From an uncultured Porphyromonadaceae bacterium (GTDB taxonomy: Bacteria; Bacteroidota; Bacteroidia; Bacteroidales; Muribaculaceae): DNA of 55,203 nt. The position numbers and the translations under genes were made by a program. The stretch is taken from the NCBI GenBank assembly GCA_947178165.1, contig CAMWXH010000008.1:1-55203 (forward strand), written 5' to 3'. This document shows, in pieces, positions 45,027 through 54,600 of the stretch. The notes below the pieces were generated by a model that saw only the letters and a list, made by a program, of their open reading frames with translations, was not told the DNA's origin and did not search any database. Numbering within the stretch: position 1 is the first letter of the stretch; every line of letters starts with the position of its first letter.

Positions 45027-45200
45027 AATTTGATCTTAAAATGGGGTTTTCAGCCATTTGGGAGGGCATTAATCAAATTGTGATAGCAAAACACTGATTG
45101 TCAAGTATATTTGCTTATCGCATGAAGCAAAGCGCTTAAAATACTTCATTCCCTTTGAGAAAAGAGACCCTCTAAAAATGCTTATTTAAAAACCTTTCTG

Positions 45201-45231
45201 CAAAGTTAATAAAAAATTTTGATTAATTTTG
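45201..45231. promoter_or_regulatory. Divergent -7 boxes between glgA-like gene and panC
   Basis: Minus-strand TAACTTTG (45201-45208) and plus-strand TAATTTTG (45224-45231) are only 15 bp apart. Neither has a convincing TTTG at 19-21 nt. Two polymerases could not use both at once. Confidence 0.5.
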
Positions 45232-45307
45232 CATTGCGCTTTATCTTGGTTGCCGTTTGGAAGCGGAAAGAGTGGCGCAAATAACAGTTCGAATCATCGA
45301 AAAAGCA

Positions 45308-46156
45308 ATGATAATAATCAGAACAGTTTCCGAGCTTGAAGGCTATGTAAGCCGCGAGCGGAACAACGGCCGGTCCATAGGGCTTGTGCCGACAATGGGC
45401 GCTCTCCATGCCGGTCATCTCTCCCTTGTGGAGAAGGCCGTGAAGGAGAACGACGATGTGATAGTGAGTGTATTTGTCAATCCCACTCAGTTTAATAATC
45501 CCGACGACCTCGCGAGCTATCCTCGCACCGAGGAGGACGACTGCCGCTTGCTTGCCAAGGCCGGCGTGTCGGTGGCATTTGTTCCCGCTGTAGAGGAGAT
45601 GTATCCTGCGGGTGCCAAGAGGGAGAAGGAATTTGAACTTGGCACTGCCGCTGAAGTGATGGAAGGTAAGTTCCGTCCGGGTCATTTCCAAGGAGTGGCT
45701 CAGATTGTGAGCCGACTTTTCGAGCTTTGCCGTCCGAACCGGGCATATTTCGGAGAGAAGGATTTTCAGCAGATTGCCGTGATTCGCAATATGGTGAAAA
45801 GCGAAGGTATTGATGTGGATATCATCGCGTGTCCCATTAAGCGTGCCGACGACGGATTGGCCCTTTCGAGCCGTAACGCACTGCTCACTCCCGAACAGCG
45901 CGCTATTGCTCCCGAGATTCATAAGGCTCTTGTGGACGGTGTTGAATATTCAAAGACACATAGCGTTAAGGAGACCCACGATATGGTGGTTGATTCAATC
46001 AATTCTCATGAGGGCCTCGATACGGAATATTTCGAGATCGTGGATGCCCGTACACTCCTTCCTGTTGAGGAATGGTCAGAGAGCCCGGAAGTGGTTGGTT
46101 GCATCACCGTTTTCTGCGGCAAAGTCCGTCTAATAGATAACATTAAATTCAGATAA
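45308..46156 (+). CDS. panC: Pantothenate synthetase (pantoate--beta-alanine ligase)
   Basis: ATP-dependent ligation of D-pantoate and beta-alanine, via pantoyl-adenylate, to pantothenate for CoA. The ATG at 45308 gives 282 aa, the usual length; an upstream TTG at 45257 would add a non-conserved extension. Motifs: [15 protein letters not shown] (HIGH-type), [16 protein letters not shown] and DGLALSSRN (KMSKS-type). The next gene encodes the enzyme that makes beta-alanine, so the two form a short pantothenate operon. Confidence 0.95.
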   Translation: MIIIRTVSELEGYVSRERNNGRSIGLVPTMGALHAGHLSLVEKAVKENDDVIVSVFVNPTQFNNPDDLASYPRTEEDDCRLLAKAGVSVAFVPAVEEMYPAGAKREKEFELGTAAEVMEGKFRPGHFQGVAQIVSRLFELCRPNRAYFGEKDFQQIAVIRNMVKSEGIDVDIIACPIKRADDGLALSSRNALLTPEQRAIAPEIHKALVDGVEYSKTHSVKETHDMVVDSINSHEGLDTEYFEIVDARTLLPVEEWSESPEVVGCITVFCGKVRLIDNIKFR

Positions 46157-46167
46157 GGATTATCGAT

Positions 46168-46515
46168 ATGCTTATTGAGATGATGAAATCGAAGATTCAC
46201 CGTGTGACAGTCACGGAGGCGAATCTTAATTACATAGGAAGCATCACGATAGATAGCGCACTGATCAAGGCTGCCAACATACTCCCCGGAGAGCGGGTGT
46301 TTATCGTGAATAACAATAATGGCGAGCGTTTTGATACGTATGTGATAGCCGGCGAGGAGGGTAGCGGAGTTATCTGCCTCAATGGAGCCGCCGCCCGCAA
46401 AGCGCAGCCCGGCGACGTGATAATCATAATGGCATACGCGCAGATGACCCCCGAAGAGGCACGCGAGTTTAAGCCGTCGGTGATTTTCCCCGACACCGCC
46501 ACCAATAAACTTTGA
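46168..46515 (+). CDS. panD: Aspartate 1-decarboxylase proenzyme
   Basis: Pyruvoyl enzyme that makes beta-alanine from aspartate. The 115-aa proenzyme has the self-cleavage site Gly24-Ser25 in NYIGSITID, and Lys9/His11 in KSKIHRVTV. Tyr in MAYAQM and the [12 protein letters not shown] block are conserved. Lies 11 nt after panC. Confidence 0.96.
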   Translation: MLIEMMKSKIHRVTVTEANLNYIGSITIDSALIKAANILPGERVFIVNNNNGERFDTYVIAGEEGSGVICLNGAAARKAQPGDVIIIMAYAQMTPEEAREFKPSVIFPDTATNKL

Positions 46516-46522
46516 TTGAATT

Positions 46523-47875
46523 ATGGCAATGTTCGAGAGCTTGTCTGAACGGTTAGAGAAATCGTTTCAGATATTGAAAGGTGAGGGCCGCATCACCGAA
46601 ATAAATATCGCGGAGACAATGAAAGATGTCCGCAAGGCTCTTTTGGCCGCCGACGTCAACTATAAGACCGCCAAAACTTTCACCGATGAGGTTAAGAAGA
46701 AAGCCCTTGGCCAGAACGTGATCACCTCCCTCAAGCCGAAGGAGCTGATGATTAAGATTGTGCATGATGAACTTGTAGCCCTTATGGGTTCGGAGCAGGC
46801 ACAGTTGAATCTTTCGGGGAATCCCACTGTCATCCTGATGGCAGGTCTCCAGGGTGCCGGTAAGACCACTTTCGCCGCCAAGATTGCCAAGAGGCTTAAA
46901 TCGCAGAAAGGGAAGCGTCCTTTGCTTGTCGGAGCCGACGTGTATCGTCCTGCCGCGCGCGAACAGCTCCGTGTGCTTGCCGAGGGGATAGAAGTTCCTG
47001 TTTACACTGAGGAGGAAAGCAAGGACCCGGTTCAGATTGCACTTAACGCCATAGCCGAGGCAAAAGCCAACCACAACGACCTTGTGATTATCGATACAGC
47101 CGGCCGTCTTGCCGTGGATGAGGCCATGATGAATGAGATCGCCGCCATCAAGGAAGCCGTGAAACCACAGGAAACTCTCTTTGTGGTTGACTCCATGACG
47201 GGTCAGGATGCTGTTAACACAGCCAAAGCATTTAATGACCGTCTCGATTTCGATGGTGTGATACTTACCAAACTCGATGGCGATACCCGAGGCGGTGCGG
47301 CAATCACCATCCGTTCTGTGGTGAAGAAGCCTATCAAGTTTGTCGGCACAGGAGAGAAAGTTGAGGATATAATGGAATTCAACCCTGACGGTATGGCCAA
47401 CCGAATCCTCGGTATGGGTGATATCGTGGGACTTGCCAACAAGGCGTTGGAGGTTTATGATCAGGAGGAGGCCCGCAAGGTTGCGGAGAAGATCAAGAAG
47501 AATAAATTTGACTTCGACGACTTCATGAACCAGATCAAGCAGATCAAGAAGATGGGTAATCTGAAAGATCTTGCCGCCATGATTCCCGGTATGGGTAAGA
47601 TGATGAAAGGTATCGACATCCCCGATGATGCATTCAAGGGGATTGAAGCCATAATCAACTCCATGACTCCGTGGGAACGTCAGAACCCGACCGAAATCAA
47701 GGGAACGCGCCGTCAGCGCATTGCAAAGGGTTCGGGAACTTCAATTCAGGATGTAAACAAGCTGCTGAAACAGTTTGAGGATATGCGCAAGGTTATGAAG
47801 ATGACCTCTTCTATGAAGAACCCGATGAAGATGATGCGCCAGATGAAAGGGAAAATGCCCAAGATGCCGTTCTAA
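46523..47875 (+). CDS. ffh: Signal recognition particle protein Ffh
   Basis: GTPase that, with 4.5S RNA, delivers membrane proteins to FtsY. The 450-aa protein has an N domain, the G domain (GLQGAGKTTFAAKIA, DTAGRLAVDEA, TKLDGDTRGGAA) and a Met-rich M domain ending MKMMRQMKGKMPKMPF. ATG at 46523 or 46529. Lies 7 nt after panD, in the same transcription unit, and ends at a strong hairpin. Confidence 0.97.
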   Translation: MAMFESLSERLEKSFQILKGEGRITEINIAETMKDVRKALLAADVNYKTAKTFTDEVKKKALGQNVITSLKPKELMIKIVHDELVALMGSEQAQLNLSGNPTVILMAGLQGAGKTTFAAKIAKRLKSQKGKRPLLVGADVYRPAAREQLRVLAEGIEVPVYTEEESKDPVQIALNAIAEAKANHNDLVIIDTAGRLAVDEAMMNEIAAIKEAVKPQETLFVVDSMTGQDAVNTAKAFNDRLDFDGVILTKLDGDTRGGAAITIRSVVKKPIKFVGTGEKVEDIMEFNPDGMANRILGMGDIVGLANKALEVYDQEEARKVAEKIKKNKFDFDDFMNQIKQIKKMGNLKDLAAMIPGMGKMMKGIDIPDDAFKGIEAIINSMTPWERQNPTEIKGTRRQRIAKGSGTSIQDVNKLLKQFEDMRKVMKMTSSMKNPMKMMRQMKGKMPKMPF

Positions 47876-47904
47876 TCTTTCGTGAAACAAATATAGTAAT
47901 ACAC

Positions 47905-47947
47905 ATAAATAATAAGGACGTGCCTATGGCGCGTCCTTATTATTTAT
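47905..47947. terminator. Long bidirectional terminator after ffh
   Basis: ATAAATAATAAGGACG (47905-47920) pairs with CGTCCTTATTATTTAT (47932-47947) over 16 bp. T-G and GCC/GGC extend the stem to 20 bp around a TAT triloop. It separates ffh from the convergent 183-aa gene. Confidence 0.85.
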
Positions 47948-47952
47948 TATTC

Positions 47953-48504
47953 TTATTCCTCCCTGAGGAATGAGATTCCGGATTTCCGACCGCAGACATA
48001 TATACCGGATTGGTTTCCCTGATGGATGAGATTATCGAGATATAGTGGTTCGCCCTCAGCTATCAGAGAGCAGGAGAAGGTGTCGCCCGGTTCGAGGCGA
48101 GTTCCTTCAGATTCCAGTATCTTCCATTGCCTTGACCCTAAATATTCTGCGACACAGGTGCGCGCAGGAGGCCATAGAATCCGCAGGCGTTCGCCCGATT
48201 TCATATCCTTTTCAACATTGATTGTCTTTGTGCCGACTCTGCCACTTTCAGCTTCCGGGAGATTGCCGTTAAGGAAATCATCATAATCTTTCCATCCGCA
48301 ATATCTTGCTAAAATGTCGAGAGTTGAGCGTCGTGTGGAAAGAGGTTCATCAAGGTACCCCCATATGCGTTTCAGCGTGGTAGGGCTTAAAGACGTTCCT
48401 GTATGTTTGAATATCCGCTCTGCCAATTCTTCGAATTGCTTGGGAGTGGAAGGAGAAAGGCCCGCAGTTTCCTCAACCTTTTTGCAAAGAGTATAGAATT
48501 TCAT
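47953..48504 (-). CDS. Helix-turn-helix-like protein with C-terminal beta domain, unknown function
   Basis: 183 aa. The N-terminal ~80 residues (SPSTPKQFEELAERIFKHTG, then LSPTTLKRIWGYL and STLDILARYCGWKDYDDFL) are a helical module common in Bacteroidales that resembles a DNA-binding lambda-repressor-like fold. The C-terminal ~90 residues are beta-rich (GERLRILWPP, GDTFSCSLI, GIYVCGR). It lies 56 nt downstream of the Ser/Thr kinase gene on the same strand and may be a partner or substrate. A transcription-factor role is inference. Confidence 0.65.
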   Translation of the reverse strand: MKFYTLCKKVEETAGLSPSTPKQFEELAERIFKHTGTSLSPTTLKRIWGYLDEPLSTRRSTLDILARYCGWKDYDDFLNGNLPEAESGRVGTKTINVEKDMKSGERLRILWPPARTCVAEYLGSRQWKILESEGTRLEPGDTFSCSLIAEGEPLYLDNLIHQGNQSGIYVCGRKSGISFLREE

Positions 48505-48560
48505 TATATTTCCAAAGTTTTTGAGTGATATGTTAACTGAAAGAATAATAAGTTGAAGTC

Positions 48561-49898
48561 TTATTTATTTTTATTTGAAATCTTTCGGTTGTTCCACATT
48601 TTTTGATATTCTTCGTATGTGTTAAGGAAATGATTGTAAATGTCTTTTTTAATTTTTTCCTTATCAGTAGCTGTGAGGTTCGGATATCTTTGGGGATTGC
48701 AAGATTTTCTTGCAATATCTTGGCCACTGCTGAGGATATCAGCGGAGTTATACTCCTTAGAATATAAGATAATATCTCTGGAATATTGGGCAAGCAGAGC
48801 CTCAGCCTTTCGAACCCCCTCAATGTAAGCATCCTCCTTTTCCTTAAATCTGTTATCTTCAGCTACGCGGTGAAGTTTTTCTTGAGCTTCCGTCATTCGA
48901 ATGGTCAGATTATCAAGAGAATCTTTAAGTAGAGCCACCTGGTTTTCCTGTTTGCGGTTTGTTTCGTTGAGCAGATTTAACTTTTGCTGTGCCTCGGATG
49001 CGGCATTTTGTGCGTTGCTTGCAACTTTGCGGGCTTCTAATATCGAGGACTTCGCCTCGCTCGCAGATTCAGAAAGGGATAAAATTCTCAATAAAGCCAA
49101 TAGTCCGATTATAAGGATTCCTGTGACAGCTAAAGATATGCGGATCAGTCTCGGTCGCCGGTTACGTCGGTTGAGCCGTTTAATAATCTCATTGGTATCT
49201 TTTGGTCGTCTGTTCAAATTCCCGGTGCATTTTCTGGCTATCGGGCCATATTCGGGAGTCAGCTCTTTCATTATCGCCCCGATGCTGTAGATATCATCGC
49301 TAACGTTTGCCTCCTTCTCCTTCTGCTGTTCGGGAGAGATGAACCCCGGAGTTCCGGCGCCTTGCTTAAGCTCAACGTAATCATCCGTGTCAGCAAGGCC
49401 GAAGTCGATAAGGACAACATTTTTACCTGCATTCCTCACCATAATATTCGAGGGCTTCAGGTCGCGGTGGATAACGCCCATACTGTGGAGATAGCCTACG
49501 GCCTGAATAATTTCACGCAATATCCTCCTGCGTTCCTTTTTGTCAAGCCTCCCATCTCTTAGGAGCTCGGCCAAAGTTTTACCCTCAATCCATTCTTCAA
49601 CTATACATGTGCCTAATCCGGGAATATCTTCGACCCCCACTGCCTGAACCACAGCCGGGTTATGCAACCGCGAGTGAATCTCGAATTCCTTTTGCAACTG
49701 TCGGCGGTAGGCGGCGGAGTCTCTCAACTCCTTGCGGAGCCCTTTCAGGAGCCACATGCGCCCATATCTCCTCCCTCGGGCAATGATATTTATTTTGGTG
49801 ACGCGAAGAATCTCCACATCATTCATGCCCGTCTGCACTCCGAATTCTTTTGCAGGATCGTTCAGGAAGCCGGATTCTATCTTGTCTTCAGTCATCAT
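48561..49898 (-). CDS. Membrane Ser/Thr protein kinase (Hanks type) with coiled-coil extracytoplasmic tail
   Basis: 445 aa. Kinase domain ~30-250: ATP-site Lys in MWLLKGL, catalytic loop VIHRDLKPSN, DFG in LIDFGLAD, GTPGFISPEQ. The glycine-rich loop is weak (IARGRRYGR). One transmembrane helix (ISLAVTGILIIGLLALLRIL) is followed by a long Ala/Glu/Gln heptad coiled coil (about 275-345) and a helical tail. So the sensor part faces the periplasm without PASTA repeats. A consensus promoter abuts the ATG and predicts a leaderless or nearly leaderless mRNA. Confidence 0.9.
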   Translation of the reverse strand: MMTEDKIESGFLNDPAKEFGVQTGMNDVEILRVTKINIIARGRRYGRMWLLKGLRKELRDSAAYRRQLQKEFEIHSRLHNPAVVQAVGVEDIPGLGTCIVEEWIEGKTLAELLRDGRLDKKERRRILREIIQAVGYLHSMGVIHRDLKPSNIMVRNAGKNVVLIDFGLADTDDYVELKQGAGTPGFISPEQQKEKEANVSDDIYSIGAIMKELTPEYGPIARKCTGNLNRRPKDTNEIIKRLNRRNRRPRLIRISLAVTGILIIGLLALLRILSLSESASEAKSSILEARKVASNAQNAASEAQQKLNLLNETNRKQENQVALLKDSLDNLTIRMTEAQEKLHRVAEDNRFKEKEDAYIEGVRKAEALLAQYSRDIILYSKEYNSADILSSGQDIARKSCNPQRYPNLTATDKEKIKKDIYNHFLNTYEEYQKMWNNRKISNKNK

Positions 49899-49902
49899 TC
49901 TG

Positions 49903-49933
49903 CAAAATTAGTTAAATAGTCGGTTAAAACAAA
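49903..49933 (-). promoter_or_regulatory. Consensus promoter of kinase gene
   Basis: On the minus strand TTTG (49930-49933), 19 nt, TAATTTTG (49903-49910). The predicted start falls at about 49896-49898, on the ATG itself. Confidence 0.7.
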
Positions 49934-50030
49934 GAATTTAAAAAAGGACTGAAAAGGACTTTTTTTAGATAAAACATGATATTAACTTTGCAAAAAGTGA
50001 AAAAATTGCCGATAATTGTAAAATAGTTAG

Positions 50031-50038
50031 TATATTTG
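50031..50038 (+). promoter_or_regulatory. -7 box of the structured RNA
   Basis: TATATTTG, exact match, ~5-6 nt before the first stem of the RNA. The -33 is weak (ATTG, 22 nt upstream). A second -7 match, TAACTTTG, lies at 49983-49990. Confidence 0.55.
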
Positions 50039-50042
50039 CACT

Positions 50043-50375
50043 CGGATCCGTCACAGGAAAAATTGTTGAAAAAAACGGCATTATTTGAAATGTGACAGGA
50101 TTCGTGATACATAAGAAGCGACACTCAGCGCTCTTTCTTGACAGTCAGAAACTTCGCAACTTTCAGAATCAGTCAGGAATGAGATGGCTGCAGCTGACGT
50201 GCGGGAAATGTATATAAGTACCGTTCCCTGACCTGATACGTGAGTATCGGGTCACTGAGCGTATATACATACCATCGCAAGGTCACTGCTGCTGTCTGTT
50301 CTACTGATTCGGGCAATGCGAAGGCCTCTGACTGAAGAACAGACAGCTCAGACGGGCCTTGCGTTTCTTTTTTTC
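50043..50375 (+). ncRNA. Putative ~330-nt structured RNA ending in an intrinsic terminator
   Basis: Three strong stems are visible. (1) CGGATCC and GTCACA (50043-50055) pair with TGTGAC and GGATTCG (50090-50104 region). (2) ATGTATATA (50208-50216) pairs with TATATACAT (50262-50270), enclosing an 11-bp stem TGACCTGATAC/GTATCGGGTCA with loop GTGA. (3) CGCAAGG (50276-50282) pairs with CCTTGCG (50357-50363), enclosing the perfect CTGTCTGTTC/GAACAGACAG stem (50292-50301, 50337-50346), then TTTCTTTTTTTC. No ORF of note lies inside. I found no RNase P, tmRNA or SRP signatures. It could be an independent RNA or a terminating leader of the nuclease gene 18 nt downstream. Confidence 0.6.
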
Positions 50376-50392
50376 TAAACTAACCTGTCTCT

Positions 50393-51556
50393 ATGGGTCC
50401 GGGAGACATCATAATCGATATGGAGACTTACGAAAAACTGAAACAATCTCCCGTTTTCCAGATGTCGCTCCATTCAAAGGAATTATTTCACAGCAATTTT
50501 CTGGCTTGGCTTGGAGAAGACCCGAAGTTGCGCGAGGTGTTCCGGAATGTTATGGTGGCAATTGGTCTTAGCCGCGAGTATGTGGACTCTTGGGGAGAAG
50601 ACTTCGAGATTCTAAGAGAGAAAAATCATTTTGACCTTATTGTCAAAGCTCCGGTTCATAAGAACAAAAAAGGGAAAGAGCGCCCTAAAAGAGGGGAACT
50701 TTATCTTGTAATTGAGAATAAGATAAAGAGTGTGCCTACAGGTGATCAACTTAATGATTATTCCAAAAAATTAGAGTCTTACGTTAAAAATCCCGGATTC
50801 ACAAAGATTCTCCTTTCTATGGGGAAATATGACGGCATCCTTCCTGATGATTGGAAACAGGCCACTTACGAAGAAGTTATAGAGGGATTGAAAAAGCCTG
50901 TCTCCGGAACAATCTCCCCTTATAAAAGTGAATTGATAAAGGATTACACTTCAATGTTGGAAACTCTTGTCAAAATCATGGGCGGAGTCACGGTGTCGAC
51001 CGATGACACTTTCTTACCTGACAAAAAAGCCGATGAACTTAGGGAGGAGCTTGACAAACTCCGTATAGCAGACTTATACGACAAATGGAGAGCATCTAAA
51101 ATAGCCGCCTTAGTGTCGAAAGAATTGGGTGTAACTTGCTATTCGGGTTACACCAACAAGACTCCTTTTATAGAAGTTCATGAAATCCTACGTGTGGGAA
51201 AAGAGGATAAGGATACTTGGACCGGTACTATACAGATACAGGGGGCTCAATATCGGCGTTGTATCTGGGGACCATTTGAATCTAAAGAGTTGGCTAAATC
51301 ATATCCCGGTTTCTTATATCCAACCAAAGATGAGTTTAAGGATAAATTAATGGAAGAATATCCTAATGTGTTCGAAGGAACAAGGATGCGCAGAGATTAT
51401 TGTTGTTATGGAGAAAATGACGAACGTCCTTTCTGGTATCAGTATGTGGTGATTGGTCCAGAGACTAAGATATCAACAATCATTGAATGTATTCGTCAGG
51501 ATCTGGAGAGTTTGATGTCTTTCCAAAAGGATGACTCCCACAAAACAAGCCTCTAA
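50393..51556 (+). CDS. PD-(D/E)XK nuclease superfamily protein
   Basis: 387 aa. The core motif is Asp in HFDLIV, ~27 residues, then LVIENKIKS (E-x-K), as in the PDDEXK_20-type family. The N-terminal LFHSNFLAWLGED segment is typical of this family. The C-terminal ~170 residues hold a second, aromatic-rich domain (GTIQIQGAQYRRCIWGPF, FWYQYVVIGP) of unknown role. The family is frequent in gut Bacteroidetes and often counted with phage defence, but its function is untested. The start lies 18 nt after the terminator of the structured RNA, and no promoter lies between, so expression must read through that terminator or come from elsewhere. Confidence 0.85.
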   Translation: MGPGDIIIDMETYEKLKQSPVFQMSLHSKELFHSNFLAWLGEDPKLREVFRNVMVAIGLSREYVDSWGEDFEILREKNHFDLIVKAPVHKNKKGKERPKRGELYLVIENKIKSVPTGDQLNDYSKKLESYVKNPGFTKILLSMGKYDGILPDDWKQATYEEVIEGLKKPVSGTISPYKSELIKDYTSMLETLVKIMGGVTVSTDDTFLPDKKADELREELDKLRIADLYDKWRASKIAALVSKELGVTCYSGYTNKTPFIEVHEILRVGKEDKDTWTGTIQIQGAQYRRCIWGPFESKELAKSYPGFLYPTKDEFKDKLMEEYPNVFEGTRMRRDYCCYGENDERPFWYQYVVIGPETKISTIIECIRQDLESLMSFQKDDSHKTSL

Positions 51557-51582
51557 TTACATAATCCGAATTTTTAATGACT

Positions 51583-51615
51583 TTTGTTGATACTAATCAA
51601 CAGATATTAATTTTA
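51583..51615 (+). promoter_or_regulatory. Possible promoter of the 1132-aa LRR gene
   Basis: TTTG (51583-51586), 21 nt, TAATTTTA (51608-51615), one mismatch. The predicted start coincides with the ATG at 51622. Confidence 0.4.
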
Positions 51616-51621
51616 TTCAAC

Positions 51622-54600
51622 ATGAAAAGATTTTTATTAACACTGGTAGGAATGCTGTTAGCATTGCCGATTTTGGCTCAAGACTTCACTTATGAGTACG
51701 AAGGACAGACTTTGATTTATACTATACTTAACGAAGAAGAAAAGACTTGTACCACTAAAGAAGGTGAGGATTGGTCTATGGAAGGAGGTAATAATGTTTC
51801 CGGTAATTTAGTAATACCGTCACATGTGCTTTATAATGGCAATGAGTATACCGTGACAGAAATAGGATATTGTGCTTTCAATAAGTGTACAGAATTAACT
51901 TCTGTAACAATCCCTGAATCCGTCACTTTAATCGGGAATTGGGCTTTTGGGAGTTGTCCCAACTTGAAGAACGTGATAATTAGCAATTCTGAAACCTCGA
52001 TTGCTGATATAGCTTTCGAAATCTCTGTTTTTAGCGACAACGGAAAGACTCTTCTATTTGCTCCGGTTAAATATGACGATTCTTATACAATCACAGATGG
52101 AGTAGAGACAATTAAAAGTAATGCGTTCCATAAAGTTAACTTTAAGTCTCTTTCTATCCCGGCTTCTGTAAAATATATTGAAGCAGATACTTTCGCCGAG
52201 GTAAATATTGAGCGAGTGAACTTTGAAGATTGGCAACATTGGTGCGAGACCGTTACGCTCGAGAATCTTGAAGCAAATCCCTATCGTTATGGTGCACCAT
52301 ACGCCGGAGGTGTCAAGATGACATCTTATGAGCTGAAGGAGGGGATGACAGAGATAAAGGATTATGTTAATTATGGTCTCCAATTTAAGGATGAGATTGA
52401 ACTCCCGACTACACTGAAGCGCGTCGGTGCATACGCTTTCTATAACAACAAGGAGCTTTATCATGTTTTCCTTAACGATAGCTTGGAGGAGATCGGCGAG
52501 CATGCTTTCGATGGCTGCGAACTTCTCGAAAATCAGGAATTACCCTCTACCTTGAATAAGATCGAGGATTGCGCATATAAGGGTTGTAGCTCGCTGACAG
52601 AGGTGGTTCTTCCTGAGAATCTCTCTTCACTCGGTGCAAATGCATTTGAAGAATGTACCGCTTTGGAGAAGGCGGTGGTCGTTGCAAATATTGATTATAT
52701 CCCCGATTATGCCTTTAATAAATGTAAGGCTCTCACCAAGCTCTATCTTCCGTTGCAGTTGAAATCAATCGGAGATTATGCGTTTGCCGATTGTGAGTCA
52801 ATGGATGAAATTAAACTGCCCGTTTCTCTTGAAACAATCGGGGACTATGCATTCTATGACTCTAATCCATGGAATGGACTTGGTAAGATTACCCAGCTCA
52901 TTATTCCCGACAAAGTTACAAGTATCGGCAAGCATGCATTCCATGACCAAAGTATCCAAAATCTAACTTTAGGCAAGGGCTTGACAACGATTCCGGAAAG
53001 TGCTTTCGAAGGTGTGCCTCTTAAATCTGTATCATTCTCTGAAGGTCTTCAGAAAATTGAAAGGAATGCCTTCGCAGCCGGGCGCGACTGCATCTCTTCA
53101 GTCATTCTCCCCTCCACAGTGAATGAAATTGAAGAGAATGCTTTCGAAAATACATCGATTCAAGAATTAGTAATACCCGATGGCGTATTGTCTCTACCCT
53201 CCGGAAGTTGCGGACGCCCTGCACTTCTTACTGTCGGAAAGGATGTGAAGACTATTGATGCCAATGCCTTCTCATTCGAAAACCTCATTACCTTCCGCCT
53301 GAAGGCCACAATGCCGCCGACTCTCAACGAGGCATTCCCTATTACCAACGAACAGAACGACCAGCTGACTTTAGTGGTGAATCAAGGCCGTGTCGTATCT
53401 TATATGAACAATGCCCGTTGGAAACAGATCAACCGCATAATCCAGGAGGACTGGACGGATATCGAAGTTCATCTTGACGGGACATTCTCGCTTGCCGAGG
53501 AGATACGTATGCAGAACGGGTTGATGCCTTCGCAGGTGAACAAGATGAAGGTGTTTGGCCCGCTTGATGAAAATGATCTCCGCGTGATCCGTGAGAATAT
53601 GGTCTCTCTCAGAAGTCTTGACCTCAGTGAGGTGACAAATGTTACCGCAATTCCCGACGGTCAGTTCAAGGAATCACTGCTTAACGAAATCATACTTCCA
53701 GCCGGGATTGAGCGCATAGGCAATGAATCATTCGCCAATAGCCGCCTTCTCACAATGGATGCACTCCCTGAAACCCTCACTTCTATCGGAGATCGCGCCT
53801 TTGAAGGGTGTATCCGTGTTACCTTCTCCCGTATGCCTGAAAGCCTTACTGAATTGGGAGAAGGGGCTTTCTCAGGCTGTTCGGCTATCAAGGAGATGGC
53901 GTTCACCAGTCAGCTCAGCGGATCCCTTCCCCCCTATACTTTCCAAGATTGCACGCTGCTTGAGCACGTAGATCTCAGCACCACTGAAATCCGCTCCATC
54001 GGGAGTGAGGCTTTCCGTGGATGTTACGAACTGGATGAGATCATTCTTCCCGAGACTCTCACCTCCATTTCATACGCTGCTTTCTACGGAACAGCCATCC
54101 GCGACATCTCATTCCTTCCTGCTAATGTAGATGAAATAGGCGAAGAGGCCTTCAGCAACTGCCGCCGTCTTGTGGCAGCCACTCTTCCGCAGACAATGAC
54201 TTCCGTGAGCAGCAATATCTTCTCCGGTTGCGGCCGTCTCCTCACAGTGTCGATGCCTGCCGGAATACTTTCCGTTGGACGCGATCTGGTAAACGGTGAC
54301 AAAAAACTGTCAAATATCAGTTGCGCGGCTACGGATGCGCCTGAGGCAGAGACCGGAGCATTTGACAATATCCGTCTGCGTTATGTCTCGTTGACTGTGC
54401 CCACACTCAGCTTCCGCACCTATCTTTCCGCACCGCAGTGGGGTAAGTTTGAGACCATCTTGAACCGAATTCCGGTAACAATGGACAAGGGAGTCGAAGT
54501 GACCAATGTTGCAGAGGATGAGTATCAGGATATGCTTGAGGAAGACCGATTGGAAGAGCTCCAGGAAACTTCCACTCAGGCGCCTCAGGAAGAGGAGCAA

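Noticed and set aside
50043..50375. Retron msr-msd RNA
   Set aside because: No reverse transcriptase gene lies on either side; the neighbours are a kinase and a PD-(D/E)XK nuclease.
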